Part shown: piece after piece, positions 15,498-24,130 of the stretch | Numbering within the stretch: position 1 is the stretch's first letter | Layout: every line of letters begins with the position of its first letter | Source: RGIG1995 sp045652425 | GTDB lineage: Bacteria; Bacillota; Clostridia; Oscillospirales; CAG-272 | Assembly: GCA_045652425.1 (NCBI GenBank) | Contig: JAZRUG010000011.1 | Coordinates: forward strand, 1 to 64,000 | Direction: 5' to 3' | DNA: 64,000 bases | Position numbers and translations under genes: made by a program | The notes under the pieces: generated by a model | The model's input: the letters and a program-made list of their open reading frames with translations, nothing else | Databases searched by the model: none | What the model was told of the DNA's origin: nothing

Positions 15498-17159
15498 ATG
15501 AAAAAAACATTATTATTTTTAACAGTTGCATTGCTTATGGTTGTTTTAGCTGTAGGTATATTTAGCACCAACGCAAAAGCGGCTACGGAGGGTGTCTTTA
15601 CATACGAAATTGCAAACGATGAAGCGACAATAACAGATTGCAACACATCTGCTACAGGCGAGCTTGTAATACCGCAAACACTTGGGGGTTATCCTGTAAC
15701 GAGCATAAGTGAAAATGCGTTTTTTGCTTGCGAAAGTTTGACGAGTATAGAAATTCCCGATAGTGTAACGTTTATAGGTGATTATGCATTTTACTATTGC
15801 AACAGTTTGACGAGTATAGAAATTCCCGACAGTGTAATGAGTATAGAAGATGGTGCATTTTCTGAATGCGGGAGTTTGACGAGGGTAGAAATTGGTAATG
15901 GTGTAACGAGGATAGGGGAGGGGGCATTTAGAGATTGTAGCAGGTTGACAGAAATAAATGTTTCAAATGATAATAGTGTATATTCTTCAGATAAAGGGGT
16001 ATTGTTCAACAAAGATAAAACAATATTGTTATTTTACCCCACAAGAAAAAAAGAAACAAATTATAAAGTTCCCGAAGGGGTAACAAGCATAGGGGAAGCG
16101 GCATTTCGTGGGTGTTGTGGGTTGACTAATGTGTATATTCCAAACACCGTAATAAATATTGGTGATACCGCATTTGCTGATTGTGCAAGTTTGAAGTTGG
16201 TTGATATTTCCGAGGGGGTGATTGATATAGGTTATATGGCTTTTTCTTGGTGTGAAAGTTTGGAGAGTGTTGAGATACCTACTAGTATAATGAGTATAGG
16301 CGAGTTTGCGTTTTATGGTTGTCAAAAATTGTATGAGATGAAGGTAGCTGAAAATAACAATTCATTTATGTCGAAGGATGGTGTGCTTTTCAATAAAGAA
16401 GGGACATTTTTAATATTATATCCTTGTGCCAAAAATGCTGAAAATTATGTTGTGCCAAATGGTGTAACAAATATTGGTCGGAATGCGTTTGAGGGATGCA
16501 TGAATTTAAAGAGAGTGGAAATATCTTCTAGCGTAACTATAATATCGCAAGAGGCGTTTTCGTTCTGTAAAAATTTAGTGAGTGTAAGTATCTCTGAAAA
16601 AGTAACGAGTATAGGTTGGTATGCATTTTATCGTTGCAGCAATTTAACAACGGTATATTATAATGGTACTGCAGAAGATTGGGCTAATATTGAGGTTTAT
16701 GATAATTACCTATTAAATGCAGAACTTGTTTTTGTATCAAAAAGCGAACTTGAAATAGCACTTGAAGGTAAGGGCGTAACTGTTAGCAAGTTGGCTGACG
16801 AAACTGAAGTCGTAATCGTTCCTACGGTTGTCGGTAACATTGCTATGACTGAAAGTGAACTTGCTGAAATGCTTGGCGATGATATAACAATCATATCAAA
16901 CAACGGCATCATCGGTACGGGTAGTAAGATTATAGTAGGTGAGCAAGAAGTAGAAATTGCAGTCAAGGGCGATATTGACGGCGACGGTATAGCAACAGTG
17001 TTTGATGCGCTTATGGTTAAAAAGGCGTTGGCTGAAGACAGCTTTGCCGAAAATGATATACGCGAATTTGCGGGTGATATTGACGGTGAAGGTGTAACCG
17101 ATAGTGCAGATGTAGATGCAATTCTTGCGCATATCGTTGGCGAAATGCTTATAGCGTAA
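15498..17159 (+). CDS. Secreted BspA-type leucine-rich-repeat protein with C-terminal dockerin-like domain
   Basis: 553 residues. A signal peptide (MKKTLLFLTVALLMVVLAVG, cleavage likely after NAKA) is followed by about ten LRR_5/BspA repeats (I-P-x-S-V-x-x-I-G-x-x-A-F-x-x-C) over residues 40-405. A spacer domain ends near 485 and two Ca-binding dockerin-like segments close the protein (GDIDGDGIATVFDALMVKKAL and GDIDGEGVTDSADVDAILAHI). Dockerins bind cohesins, so the protein may attach to a cohesin-bearing surface protein or cellulosome-like complex; no cohesin is in the window. BspA repeats usually mediate adhesion. It is regulated by the divergent XRE protein. The second dockerin loop has Glu for Asp, so calcium affinity may be weaker. 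Confidence 0.88.
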   Translation: MKKTLLFLTVALLMVVLAVGIFSTNAKAATEGVFTYEIANDEATITDCNTSATGELVIPQTLGGYPVTSISENAFFACESLTSIEIPDSVTFIGDYAFYYCNSLTSIEIPDSVMSIEDGAFSECGSLTRVEIGNGVTRIGEGAFRDCSRLTEINVSNDNSVYSSDKGVLFNKDKTILLFYPTRKKETNYKVPEGVTSIGEAAFRGCCGLTNVYIPNTVINIGDTAFADCASLKLVDISEGVIDIGYMAFSWCESLESVEIPTSIMSIGEFAFYGCQKLYEMKVAENNNSFMSKDGVLFNKEGTFLILYPCAKNAENYVVPNGVTNIGRNAFEGCMNLKRVEISSSVTIISQEAFSFCKNLVSVSISEKVTSIGWYAFYRCSNLTTVYYNGTAEDWANIEVYDNYLLNAELVFVSKSELEIALEGKGVTVSKLADETEVVIVPTVVGNIAMTESELAEMLGDDITIISNNGIIGTGSKIIVGEQEVEIAVKGDIDGDGIATVFDALMVKKALAEDSFAENDIREFAGDIDGEGVTDSADVDAILAHIVGEMLIA

Positions 17160-17175
17160 AAATAATAACAACAAA

Positions 17176-17220
17176 ACAAGCTTCCTTTTCGGCAACAGAA
17201 AGGGAAGCTTGTTTGTTTTT
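17176..17220 (+). terminator. Terminator of the leucine-rich-repeat gene
   Basis: Stem AACAAGCTTCC/GGAAGCTTGTT with an interior TTTTC/GAAAG extension, followed by TGTTTTT. Confidence 0.85.
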
Positions 17221-17245
17221 ACCTCGGTGTAATTTTATTGGGTGA

Positions 17246-17520
17246 GTAGGCACTATGTGAGCCCTCTCCTGACGGGGAGGGTGGCGCCGAAGGCGACGGG
17301 AGGAGAGAGAATGTATGATTTTCCACAATTTCACCACTGTGTAACAAAAAACAATATGTTGTACATAGTGGGGTTATTGTTCTAAATTTTATGATTTCTC
17401 TCCTTCCTCCTTGGCTAAAAATCGGATTTTTCTTCGGTGATAACTCAACTGTTGAAAAATCCGATTTTCTAAACGCCAATTCCTCCTCCCCCGTCAGGAG
17501 GAGGCTTACAAAGTGCCTAC
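17246..17520. repeat. MITE-like inverted-repeat element
   Basis: A 275-bp segment bounded by imperfect inverted repeats of about 37 bp: GTAGGCACTATGTGAGCC... at the left and ...GGCTTACAAAGTGCCTAC at the right, both including a CTCCTGACGGGG-type core. An inner inverted repeat AAAAATCGGATTTTTC/GAAAAATCCGATTTT lies at 17417-17432 and 17453-17467. No coding capacity. It is probably a non-autonomous mobile or folded intergenic element. Confidence 0.65.
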
Positions 17521-17548
17521 TTCCTTGATGTTTCTGCATAGAGGTAAT

Positions 17549-17747
17549 GGGATTTCTCGATTCCGCACCTATGGTGCTTCACTCGAAATGACCGTAACTT
17601 TTTGTTCCTACAAGGTCGATTATAATTTATTGAAAAGTACAAACCGAGAGAGGTCGACGGGCGTTGCCCGCACTCGAAATGACCGTTTAATATTATTTGC
17701 ACAAACCTTACCCCTATGGTCATTTCGAGCGCAGTCGAGGAATCTCC
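17549..17747. repeat. Three copies of a CTCGAAATGACC repeat unit
   Basis: Two direct copies (17549-17593 and 17651-17684) and one inverted copy (17718-17747) share the core CTCGAAATGACC; the outer two also share GGGATTTCTCGA/TCGAGGAATCTCC ends, so they form a large inverted repeat. No gene. It looks like a cluster of short dispersed intergenic repeats. Confidence 0.7.
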
Positions 17748-17794
17748 ATACAAACGTTTTTGTACAAATGGAGATTTTAGCATCAAACGAATTG

Positions 17795-17823
17795 TTGACT
17801 AATTTTGGGTTATATTATATAAT
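17795..17823 (+). promoter_or_regulatory. Promoter of the asparaginase gene
   Basis: TTGACT (17795-17800), 17 bases, TATAAT (17818-17823), 41 bases before the start codon. Confidence 0.8.
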
Positions 17824-17864
17824 GTGGTAGAGAGCAAAACACTTGAAAGGGGATTTAGGTAAAA

Positions 17865-18953
17865 ATGAGCGATAGAAACAAGATACTTGTTGTTTTAACC
17901 GGTGGGACTATATGCTCTGAAGCTGATGAATCAAACGAAAATCAGTCAAATGCAAAAAATGCAAGTAAAAAAATAATATCCGCTTACAAGACGTCAGCTT
18001 CTCCATTTGCCGATGTAGTTGATTTTGACACACGTTCTCTTTCTGAAGATATATTAAGTGAAAATATGACTATATCCGTTTGGAATGAACTTATTGATAT
18101 ATTCCGCGACAAGTCCATTTGGTCAGCTTACAAAGGGATAATAGTCCTACACGGAACTGATACTCTTGCATATACTTCATCGCTTTTGTCGCTTGTACTT
18201 GCAGGCGCGCCTATCCCTGTTTGTATGGTCTCGGCACAGCTTGATTTGTCGCACAAAGAAACTAACGGACACGCAAATTTCAGAGCCGCGGTTGAACTTA
18301 TAATGAACGGTATTGCCCCCAACGTTTACGTCGTTTACCGCAATATGATTGACTCGCGTAATCCTTATGATTCAAACGGAGAATTGCTTGTTCATTACGG
18401 TTCGCACGTATTGCAATGTACTAATTATAACCATAATTTCTACAGCGAAGACGCTGAAAAAATTGCAGATAAAAATAATGCTAAATTGCAGGGAAGAGCG
18501 TTTGAAACAAACAGCTTTTTGCTCGATAATATCAGCAAACTTTCTGACGAGGTTATGCTTATTCAGCCGTATGTTGGGCTTAAGTATTCGAGGATTGATT
18601 TGAGTGGTGTAAAAGCAATAGTTCACGGAACCTATCACTCGGATACGGTTTGTGTTGAGCGAAAAAAGCCTAATCAAACAAATGATAATTACACTGACAG
18701 CTCGATATTGTATCTGCTCAAAAAGGCAAAAGATTCAAATATTCCCATAATCATTTCGCCTTGCAACAAAGATGCATATACTTACACAAGTACCGGCGAT
18801 GCTTTGCGAAATGGGGCTGTGGGACTGTTTGGGACTACCCTTGAAGCTGCTTATGCAAAGGTTGTTATTGGATTAGCTTTGGGATTACAGTCGGATAAAC
18901 TTATAGATTTTTTGAATGAAAAAGTAAATCTTGAATTTGTTTATACAAATTAA
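17865..18953 (+). CDS. L-asparaginase family protein
   Basis: 362 residues. L-asparaginase hydrolyses Asn to Asp and ammonia. The two active-site threonine motifs are clear: TGGTIC at residues 12-17 and LHGTDTLAYTSS near residue 97. Downstream, SAQLDLSHKETNGHANF carries the conserved Asn/His region. No signal peptide, so it is the cytosolic (AnsA-like) type, though a little longer than usual. It lies just upstream of the T-box/aspS-gatCAB operon, but has its own promoter, so co-transcription is unlikely. Its product Asp is the substrate of the neighbouring AspRS. Confidence 0.88.
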   Translation: MSDRNKILVVLTGGTICSEADESNENQSNAKNASKKIISAYKTSASPFADVVDFDTRSLSEDILSENMTISVWNELIDIFRDKSIWSAYKGIIVLHGTDTLAYTSSLLSLVLAGAPIPVCMVSAQLDLSHKETNGHANFRAAVELIMNGIAPNVYVVYRNMIDSRNPYDSNGELLVHYGSHVLQCTNYNHNFYSEDAEKIADKNNAKLQGRAFETNSFLLDNISKLSDEVMLIQPYVGLKYSRIDLSGVKAIVHGTYHSDTVCVERKKPNQTNDNYTDSSILYLLKKAKDSNIPIIISPCNKDAYTYTSTGDALRNGAVGLFGTTLEAAYAKVVIGLALGLQSDKLIDFLNEKVNLEFVYTN

Positions 18954-19008
18954 AGTTGAAATATGGTATATATAATAAGAAATAAGTAAGGAAATTTGCG
19001 AAAAAATA

Positions 19009-19037
19009 TTGACAAATTTTTCTTGGTGTTGTAAAAT
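19009..19037 (+). promoter_or_regulatory. Promoter of the aspS-gatCAB operon
   Basis: TTGACA (19009-19014), 17 bases, TAAAAT (19032-19037), immediately before the T-box leader. Confidence 0.85.
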
Positions 19038-19044
19038 AAACTAT

Positions 19045-19335
19045 AATTAATGCGATGATGAAGAGAGTAACCGATGAATACTTCATTCAGAGAGCCGTTG
19101 TTAAGGTGAAAGTACGGTATGAAGAGCTTTGGTGAAAAACACTTCGGAGCTTGCAAAAGAAAGCCTTTATTTTTAACGGTGATTAGAATTGCACGGCAGA
19201 CGCCACGACAGCGCGTTAAAATGAGAGGGCATTTTGTTATTATGTCAAAATGTCAATATGGGTGGTATCGCGGAAGATGACTTTCGTCCCATAATATTTT
19301 TGTGGGATATAAAGGCGTCTTCTTTTTGTTTTGCT
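19045..19335 (+). ncRNA. T-box leader (tRNA-sensing riboswitch), specifier probably AAC (Asn)
   Basis: Stem I begins GATGAAGAGAGTAA; the distal motif CAGAGAGCCG is at 19088-19097 and GGTGAAAG near 19105. The conserved T-box sequence TGGGTGGTATCGCGG is at 19259-19273. The terminator pairs GAAGATGACTTTCGTCCCA (from 19273) with TGGGATATAAAGGCGTCTTC (ending 19322), followed by TTTTTGTTTT. Uncharged tRNA should favour the antiterminator. In the usual GTGAA-codon-A context of the specifier loop, the codon at 19138-19140 reads AAC. This fits control by tRNA-Asn of a transamidation operon. Confidence 0.9.
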
Positions 19336-19397
19336 TGATTATTCCACCCTAAAAAAGTAAAAAATAAAAAAGTATTTATATATGGGAGATTAGAATT

Positions 19398-21128
19398 ATG
19401 ATCAGAACTCATACTTGTAATGAAATCGGTGTTGAGCATATCGGCCAGAGCGTTGTTTTGGCAGGTTGGGTAGACACAATAAGAGACCACGGCGGAGTTA
19501 TTTTCGTTGACCTCCGCGACCACTATGGTGTAACACAGACTGTATTATCAGACGACAGCCTCCTCAAAGACGTAACAAAGGAAACCGTTGTTGCAGTTAA
19601 GGGCGTTGTAGCAAAAAGAGATGATGAAACTGTAAATGAAAAACTTGCGACGGGTTACGTTGAAGTTAAGGTTGAGAGCCTTGAGATTCTCGGTCCTTGC
19701 CGTAACGCGCTTCCTTTTGAAATTTCCGCATCTACACAGACAAGAGAAGACGTTAGACTTAAGTACCGTTTCCTCGACCTCAGAAATCCTGCTATTCACA
19801 AGAATATCGTGCTTCGTAGCAAGATTATTAACTTTATCCGCAGCCAGATGGAAGGTTTGGGATTCCTTGAAATACAGACTCCTATTCTTACAGCATCTTC
19901 CCCCGAAGGCGCAAGAGACTATCTCGTACCCAGCCGTAAGCATAAGGGTAAATTCTATGCGCTTCCTCAGGCTCCTCAGCAGTTTAAACAGCTTCTTATG
20001 ACATCGGGCTTCGATAGATACTTCCAGATAGCTCCTTGCTTCCGTGATGAAGACGCTCGTCAGGACCGTTCTCCCGGTGAATTCTATCAGCTTGACTATG
20101 AAATGGCTTTCGCTACACAGGACGACGTACTTGAAGTAGGCGAAACAGTTCTTTACAATACTTTCAGTAAGTTCTCTGACAAGGAAGTTTCAAAGCCTCC
20201 TTTCAGAAGAATTCCTTTCAACGAAGCTATGCTTAAATACGGTTCGGATAAGCCCGACCTTCGTAACCCCCTTATTATCTGTGATTTGACAGAGTTCTTT
20301 GCTGGTGTTGACTTCCCGATATTCAAGGGTAAGCCCGTTCGCGGTATTGTTGCTGACTGTCAGGGCAAATCCAAGAAGTTCTTTGAAGATTCCCTTAAGT
20401 TTGCTACAAGCATCGGTATGAAAGGTCTCGGTTATCTCACTCTTGCAGGAGAAGAATACAAAGGACCTATCGCAAAGTTCCTTTCAGACGAACAGAAGGT
20501 TCAGCTTAAGGAAATCACCGGAATTAAAGAGGGCGAAACCGTATTCTTTATCTGTGATGCTCCCGCAGTTGTAAACAAGCTTGCAGGTGAAATCAGAACT
20601 TGGCTCGGTAATGAGCTTGATATAATCAAGAAAGACAGCTTCGAATTCTGCTACATCGTTGATTTCCCCATGTACGAATACAATGAAGAAGCAAAGAAGA
20701 TTGACTTTACACACAACCCCTTCTCAATGCCTCAGGGCGGACTTGAAGCGCTTAATACCAAAGATCCTCTTGATATTTTCGCATATCAGTACGATATCGT
20801 TTGTAACGGCGTTGAGCTTTCTTCGGGTGCTGTACGTAACCACAACCCCGATATTATGAAGAAAGCGTTTGAAATTGCAGGTTACGGCGAAGATGACGTT
20901 AAGTCAAAGTTCGGCGCATTGTATACGGCATTCTCGTTCGGTGCTCCTCCTCACGCAGGTATGGCGCCCGGTATTGACAGAATCGTTATGCTTATTGCCG
21001 AAGAAGATACTATCCGTGACGTAATCGCATTCCCGCTTAACGGTAATGCTCAGGACGTTATGATGGGAGCTCCCGGAGAAGTAACAGAACAACAGCTCCG
21101 CGAGGTTCACATTAAAGTTAGAGACTAA
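19398..21128 (+). CDS. aspS: Aspartyl-tRNA synthetase, probably non-discriminating (Asp/Asn)
   Basis: 576 residues, bacterial-type class IIb synthetase: N-terminal OB anticodon-binding domain, catalytic core with motif 2 (FRDEDARQDRSPGEFYQLDYE) and motif 3 (GMAPGIDRIVMLI), and the inserted GAD domain around residues 300-400. In the anticodon-binding domain the RDHGGVIF segment places His at residue 31. In bacterial AspRS, His at this position is associated with relaxed specificity that also charges tRNA-Asn. With gatCAB following and an Asn-type T-box before it, the enzyme probably makes Asp-tRNA-Asn for amidation. Confidence 0.95.
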   Translation: MIRTHTCNEIGVEHIGQSVVLAGWVDTIRDHGGVIFVDLRDHYGVTQTVLSDDSLLKDVTKETVVAVKGVVAKRDDETVNEKLATGYVEVKVESLEILGPCRNALPFEISASTQTREDVRLKYRFLDLRNPAIHKNIVLRSKIINFIRSQMEGLGFLEIQTPILTASSPEGARDYLVPSRKHKGKFYALPQAPQQFKQLLMTSGFDRYFQIAPCFRDEDARQDRSPGEFYQLDYEMAFATQDDVLEVGETVLYNTFSKFSDKEVSKPPFRRIPFNEAMLKYGSDKPDLRNPLIICDLTEFFAGVDFPIFKGKPVRGIVADCQGKSKKFFEDSLKFATSIGMKGLGYLTLAGEEYKGPIAKFLSDEQKVQLKEITGIKEGETVFFICDAPAVVNKLAGEIRTWLGNELDIIKKDSFEFCYIVDFPMYEYNEEAKKIDFTHNPFSMPQGGLEALNTKDPLDIFAYQYDIVCNGVELSSGAVRNHNPDIMKKAFEIAGYGEDDVKSKFGALYTAFSFGAPPHAGMAPGIDRIVMLIAEEDTIRDVIAFPLNGNAQDVMMGAPGEVTEQQLREVHIKVRD

Positions 21129-21142
21129 GGAGGTCTTGGCGT

Positions 21143-21424
21143 ATGGACAGAGAGATTTTACGCAGACTCGAAAAATTGAATCAGCTTCAGCTTACCGAAC
21201 AGGAAAAAGAAGCGTTCCTTGCTTTCTATGCAAAGCAGGAAAGTGAAATGGACGTTATTAATGCTATAAATACAGACGAAGTTGAACGTATGGTTCACGT
21301 TATGCCTATTCTCACGGTTGTTCGTGAAGACAAGGTTATAAAGAAATATACAAGAGAAGAGCTCCAAAAAGGCGCTCCCGAAACAACAGAGGGTTACTGG
21401 CAGGTACCCCGTCTTGTTGAGTAA
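21143..21424 (+). CDS. gatC: Asp/Glu-tRNA amidotransferase subunit C
   Basis: 93 residues, usual GatC length. GatC is a small helical belt that stabilises the GatA-GatB complex. The N-terminal LRRLEKLNQLQLTEQEKEAFL helix and the C-terminal GYWQVPRLVE tail fit the family. An AAGGAGG site precedes it and it lies 14 bases after aspS. Confidence 0.9.
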   Translation: MDREILRRLEKLNQLQLTEQEKEAFLAFYAKQESEMDVINAINTDEVERMVHVMPILTVVREDKVIKKYTREELQKGAPETTEGYWQVPRLVE

Positions 21425-21447
21425 TAACGGAAAGGGAGTGTAACATT

Positions 21448-22653
21448 ATGGAACTTTATATCAGTAAAAATGAAAAGGCTTCTGGAAAGATAATTGCTCT
21501 TGACGATATGGTTTTGACAAAGGATTATCCTACCGCTGCCGGTTCAAAAATGCTTGAAGGTTATATGAGCCTTTTTAACGCAGAAGTAGTAGACAGACTT
21601 GAAAGTAATGGCTACGCTATCGGCGGAAAGGCAAAGGTAGGCGAACTTTGTATCGACCTTCTCGGTGAAACCTCATACTTTGGCGCAACCGAAAGAGAAG
21701 ACGGCACATTGATTACTGCATCTTCCGAACTCGTAAAGAACGGAGAGGCTTTAGCAGCTATTGGTCTTGATGCAAACGGTACTTCAAGAAGAGCCGCTTC
21801 ATTGAATGGTCAGATATGCGTTAAGCCTACTTACGGTACTGTAAGCCGTTTCGGCACTATATCTATCGCTTGTTCGGGCGAGGCTGTAAGCGTAACAGCT
21901 AACACAGTTTCAGCGGTAAAAGAAATACTTGACGTAATTGCAGGACACGACGACAAAGACGGTACAAGTCTTTCGGAAGAGAAGTGTGCGCTTATTAAAT
22001 CAAACGCAGAGTTTTCTCCCGCTAAAAAAATCGCTATTGCAAAATCGATTACCGAGAGTGCAGACGACTCTGTAAAAGCAAGAATTGCAGAAGTAAAGAA
22101 GACACTCGAAGCAAACGGTATTGAAGTTTGCGAAATTGATGACAGCGTTATTGCCGCTGCAAAATCAGCTTGGAATATTCTTATGTCAGCTGAACTTTGT
22201 AACAACGTATCACGTTATGACGGTGTAAAATATGGATACAGAACACCTAACTATACAACTATCGACGAGCTTTATACAAACAGCCGTACAGAAGCATTTG
22301 GCGAACTTCTCAAGACTGCTATTCTCTTCGGTTCAGAAACACTTTCTACAGACAACTATATGAAGATGTATGACAAAGGTCTTCGTATCCGCCGTGTTAT
22401 AGTAGAAAAGTTTGCAGAAATATTTGAATCCTATGATGCAGTTCTTATGCCTGCAAGTGCAAAGACAGCTTACACAAAGGCAGATACCGATGCAAATAAG
22501 TATATCGCTTATGACGAAAATCTTTATACTGCTCCCGCATCGATAACCGGTCTTCCGGCTGTTATCGCAGGTGGAGTACAGTTTATCGGAAAGGCATTTT
22601 CCGAAAATATGTTACTTGATATTGCAAGTAAATTGGAAGGAGTGGGCAAGTAA
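21448..22653 (+). CDS. GatA-like subunit lacking the amidase catalytic triad
   Basis: 401 residues against about 485 for normal GatA; some 60 N-terminal residues are missing. The amidase fold is recognisable (SKMLEGY, VKPTYGTVSRFG, near-terminal PASITGLPAV). Aligning with GatA, the catalytic Lys of IKDN is Asp19 (ALDDM), the cis-Ser of GGSSGGS is Leu88 (GTLITAS), and the nucleophile Ser of TGGSIRQ is Thr112 (ANGTSRR). All three Ser-cisSer-Lys residues are therefore replaced, and glutamine hydrolysis looks impossible. It has good coding character, a ribosome site and no frameshift, so it is not an obvious pseudogene. It may serve a structural role, use free ammonia, or work beside another GatA. 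Confidence 0.85.
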   Translation: MELYISKNEKASGKIIALDDMVLTKDYPTAAGSKMLEGYMSLFNAEVVDRLESNGYAIGGKAKVGELCIDLLGETSYFGATEREDGTLITASSELVKNGEALAAIGLDANGTSRRAASLNGQICVKPTYGTVSRFGTISIACSGEAVSVTANTVSAVKEILDVIAGHDDKDGTSLSEEKCALIKSNAEFSPAKKIAIAKSITESADDSVKARIAEVKKTLEANGIEVCEIDDSVIAAAKSAWNILMSAELCNNVSRYDGVKYGYRTPNYTTIDELYTNSRTEAFGELLKTAILFGSETLSTDNYMKMYDKGLRIRRVIVEKFAEIFESYDAVLMPASAKTAYTKADTDANKYIAYDENLYTAPASITGLPAVIAGGVQFIGKAFSENMLLDIASKLEGVGK

Positions 22654-24090
22654 ATGGCAACTAAATATGAGACAGTCATCGGTTTGGAAGTTCATATAGA
22701 GCTTGCTACCGAATCCAAAATCTTTTGTTCCTGTTCGGCTAAATTCGGCGGAGAACAGAACGACCACGTATGCCCCGCATGCTGTGGTATGCCCGGTATG
22801 CTTCCCGTTGTTAACAAACACGTTGTTGACCTCGGTATGACAGCGGGTATGATGCTTAACTGCGATATTAACCGCGTTACAACGTTCGACAAGAAGAGCT
22901 ACTACTATCCTGACCTTCCCGGTTCATATCAGACAACCCAGTGGTTTTCTCCCGTTGCCGTAAACGGTACGGTAAGAATTAACACATCTAAAGGTGAAAA
23001 GGATATCAGAATAAAGCAGATACACATGGAAGAAGACGCGGGTAAGCTTGTTCACGACGATTGGACAAATACAACTTTCGTTGACTTCAACCGTACTTCC
23101 GTTCCGCTTATCGAAATCGTAAGCCAGCCCGATTTATCGAGCGCAGAAGAGGTTGTCGCATACCTCGAAAGACTCCGTTCTTTACTTCGTTTTGCGAAGG
23201 TTTCCGAGTGCCGTATGGAGCAGGGCTCTATGCGTTGCGACGTTAACCTTTCCGTAAGACCTGAAGGCAGTAACGTTCTCGGTGTAAGAACCGAAATGAA
23301 GAATATGAACTCTATTTCGGCTATCGAACGCGCTATCGAATACGAAACGGCAAGACATATAGACGCTATTGAAAACGGTACTGAAGAACTTGTTCAGGAA
23401 ACACGCCGTTGGGACGACATCAAGGGCAAGAGCTTTGCTATGAGAAACAAGGAAACTGCAGGGGATTACCGTTATTTCCCCGATCCTAACGTTATGCCCG
23501 TATGCATCGATGACGAATGGTTTGACGGAATCAAAGCATCGCTTCCCGAATTCCCCGAAGTTAAGAAAGCTAAATATATTACAGAACTCGGACTTGGCGA
23601 ATATGATGCTGACCTTCTTACCGAAAGCCGTGCGCTCTGCGACGTGTTTGAAGCGGCTTACGCTGAATGCGGTATGGCAAAAGAAGCGGCAAACTGGATT
23701 ATTTCAAACTGTATGAAAGTTTTGAACCGCAAACAGCTTACTGCAGATATGCTTGATATAAACGGTAAGGCTTTGGGACAGCTTATCAAACTTGTTGCTG
23801 ACGGTAAGGTTGGTAATGCGAATGCAAGAAAGATTCTTGACGAAATGTTTGAAAATGATATTGATCCCGAGAAGTATGCTACCGAAAACGGATTTATCGT
23901 TTCGAACGATACAAGCAAGATTCAAGACGTTATCAACGCTGTTGTTGCGGCAGATCAGAAGTCTGTTGCTGACTATAAGAGTGGTAAAGAAAAAGCTCTT
24001 ATGGCTCTCTTTGGCAAATGTATGAAAGAACTTAAGGGTAACTGTGATCCGCAGATACTCCGCGAAATGTTGCTTAAAACAATTCAGTAA
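22654..24090 (+). CDS. gatB: Asp/Glu-tRNA amidotransferase subunit B
   Basis: 478 residues, full length. GatB phosphorylates Asp/Glu on the misacylated tRNA and completes the transamidation with ammonia. Visible: YETVIGLEVHIEL, a zinc-site set of Cys in IFCSC and HVCPACCG, KSYYYPDLP, HMEEDAGKL, RTEMKNMNS and AGDYRYFPDP. The tail domain (residues 330-478) is the YqeY-like tRNA-binding part. Some usually fixed positions differ (PDLPGSYQTTQ, NRTSVPL), so the set is divergent as a whole. It starts on the base after the gatA stop. Confidence 0.93.
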   Translation: MATKYETVIGLEVHIELATESKIFCSCSAKFGGEQNDHVCPACCGMPGMLPVVNKHVVDLGMTAGMMLNCDINRVTTFDKKSYYYPDLPGSYQTTQWFSPVAVNGTVRINTSKGEKDIRIKQIHMEEDAGKLVHDDWTNTTFVDFNRTSVPLIEIVSQPDLSSAEEVVAYLERLRSLLRFAKVSECRMEQGSMRCDVNLSVRPEGSNVLGVRTEMKNMNSISAIERAIEYETARHIDAIENGTEELVQETRRWDDIKGKSFAMRNKETAGDYRYFPDPNVMPVCIDDEWFDGIKASLPEFPEVKKAKYITELGLGEYDADLLTESRALCDVFEAAYAECGMAKEAANWIISNCMKVLNRKQLTADMLDINGKALGQLIKLVADGKVGNANARKILDEMFENDIDPEKYATENGFIVSNDTSKIQDVINAVVAADQKSVADYKSGKEKALMALFGKCMKELKGNCDPQILREMLLKTIQ

Positions 24091-24097
24091 TATAAAA

Positions 24098-24130
24098 AAC
24101 ACGCAGGCTTATACCTGTGTGTTTTTTTTG
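24098..24130. terminator. Terminator between gatB and the M20 peptidase
   Basis: Stem AACACGCAGG/CCTGTGTGTT with T run TTTTTTTT on the plus strand. It overlaps the last codons of the convergent M20 gene and could act on both strands. Confidence 0.8.

Noticed and set aside
19134..19140. A dual-codon T-box reading both GAA and AAC
   Set aside because: GAA does overlap just upstream of AAC, but GAA is also the ordinary conserved sequence before the specifier in this loop, so a second codon is not supported by sequence alone.
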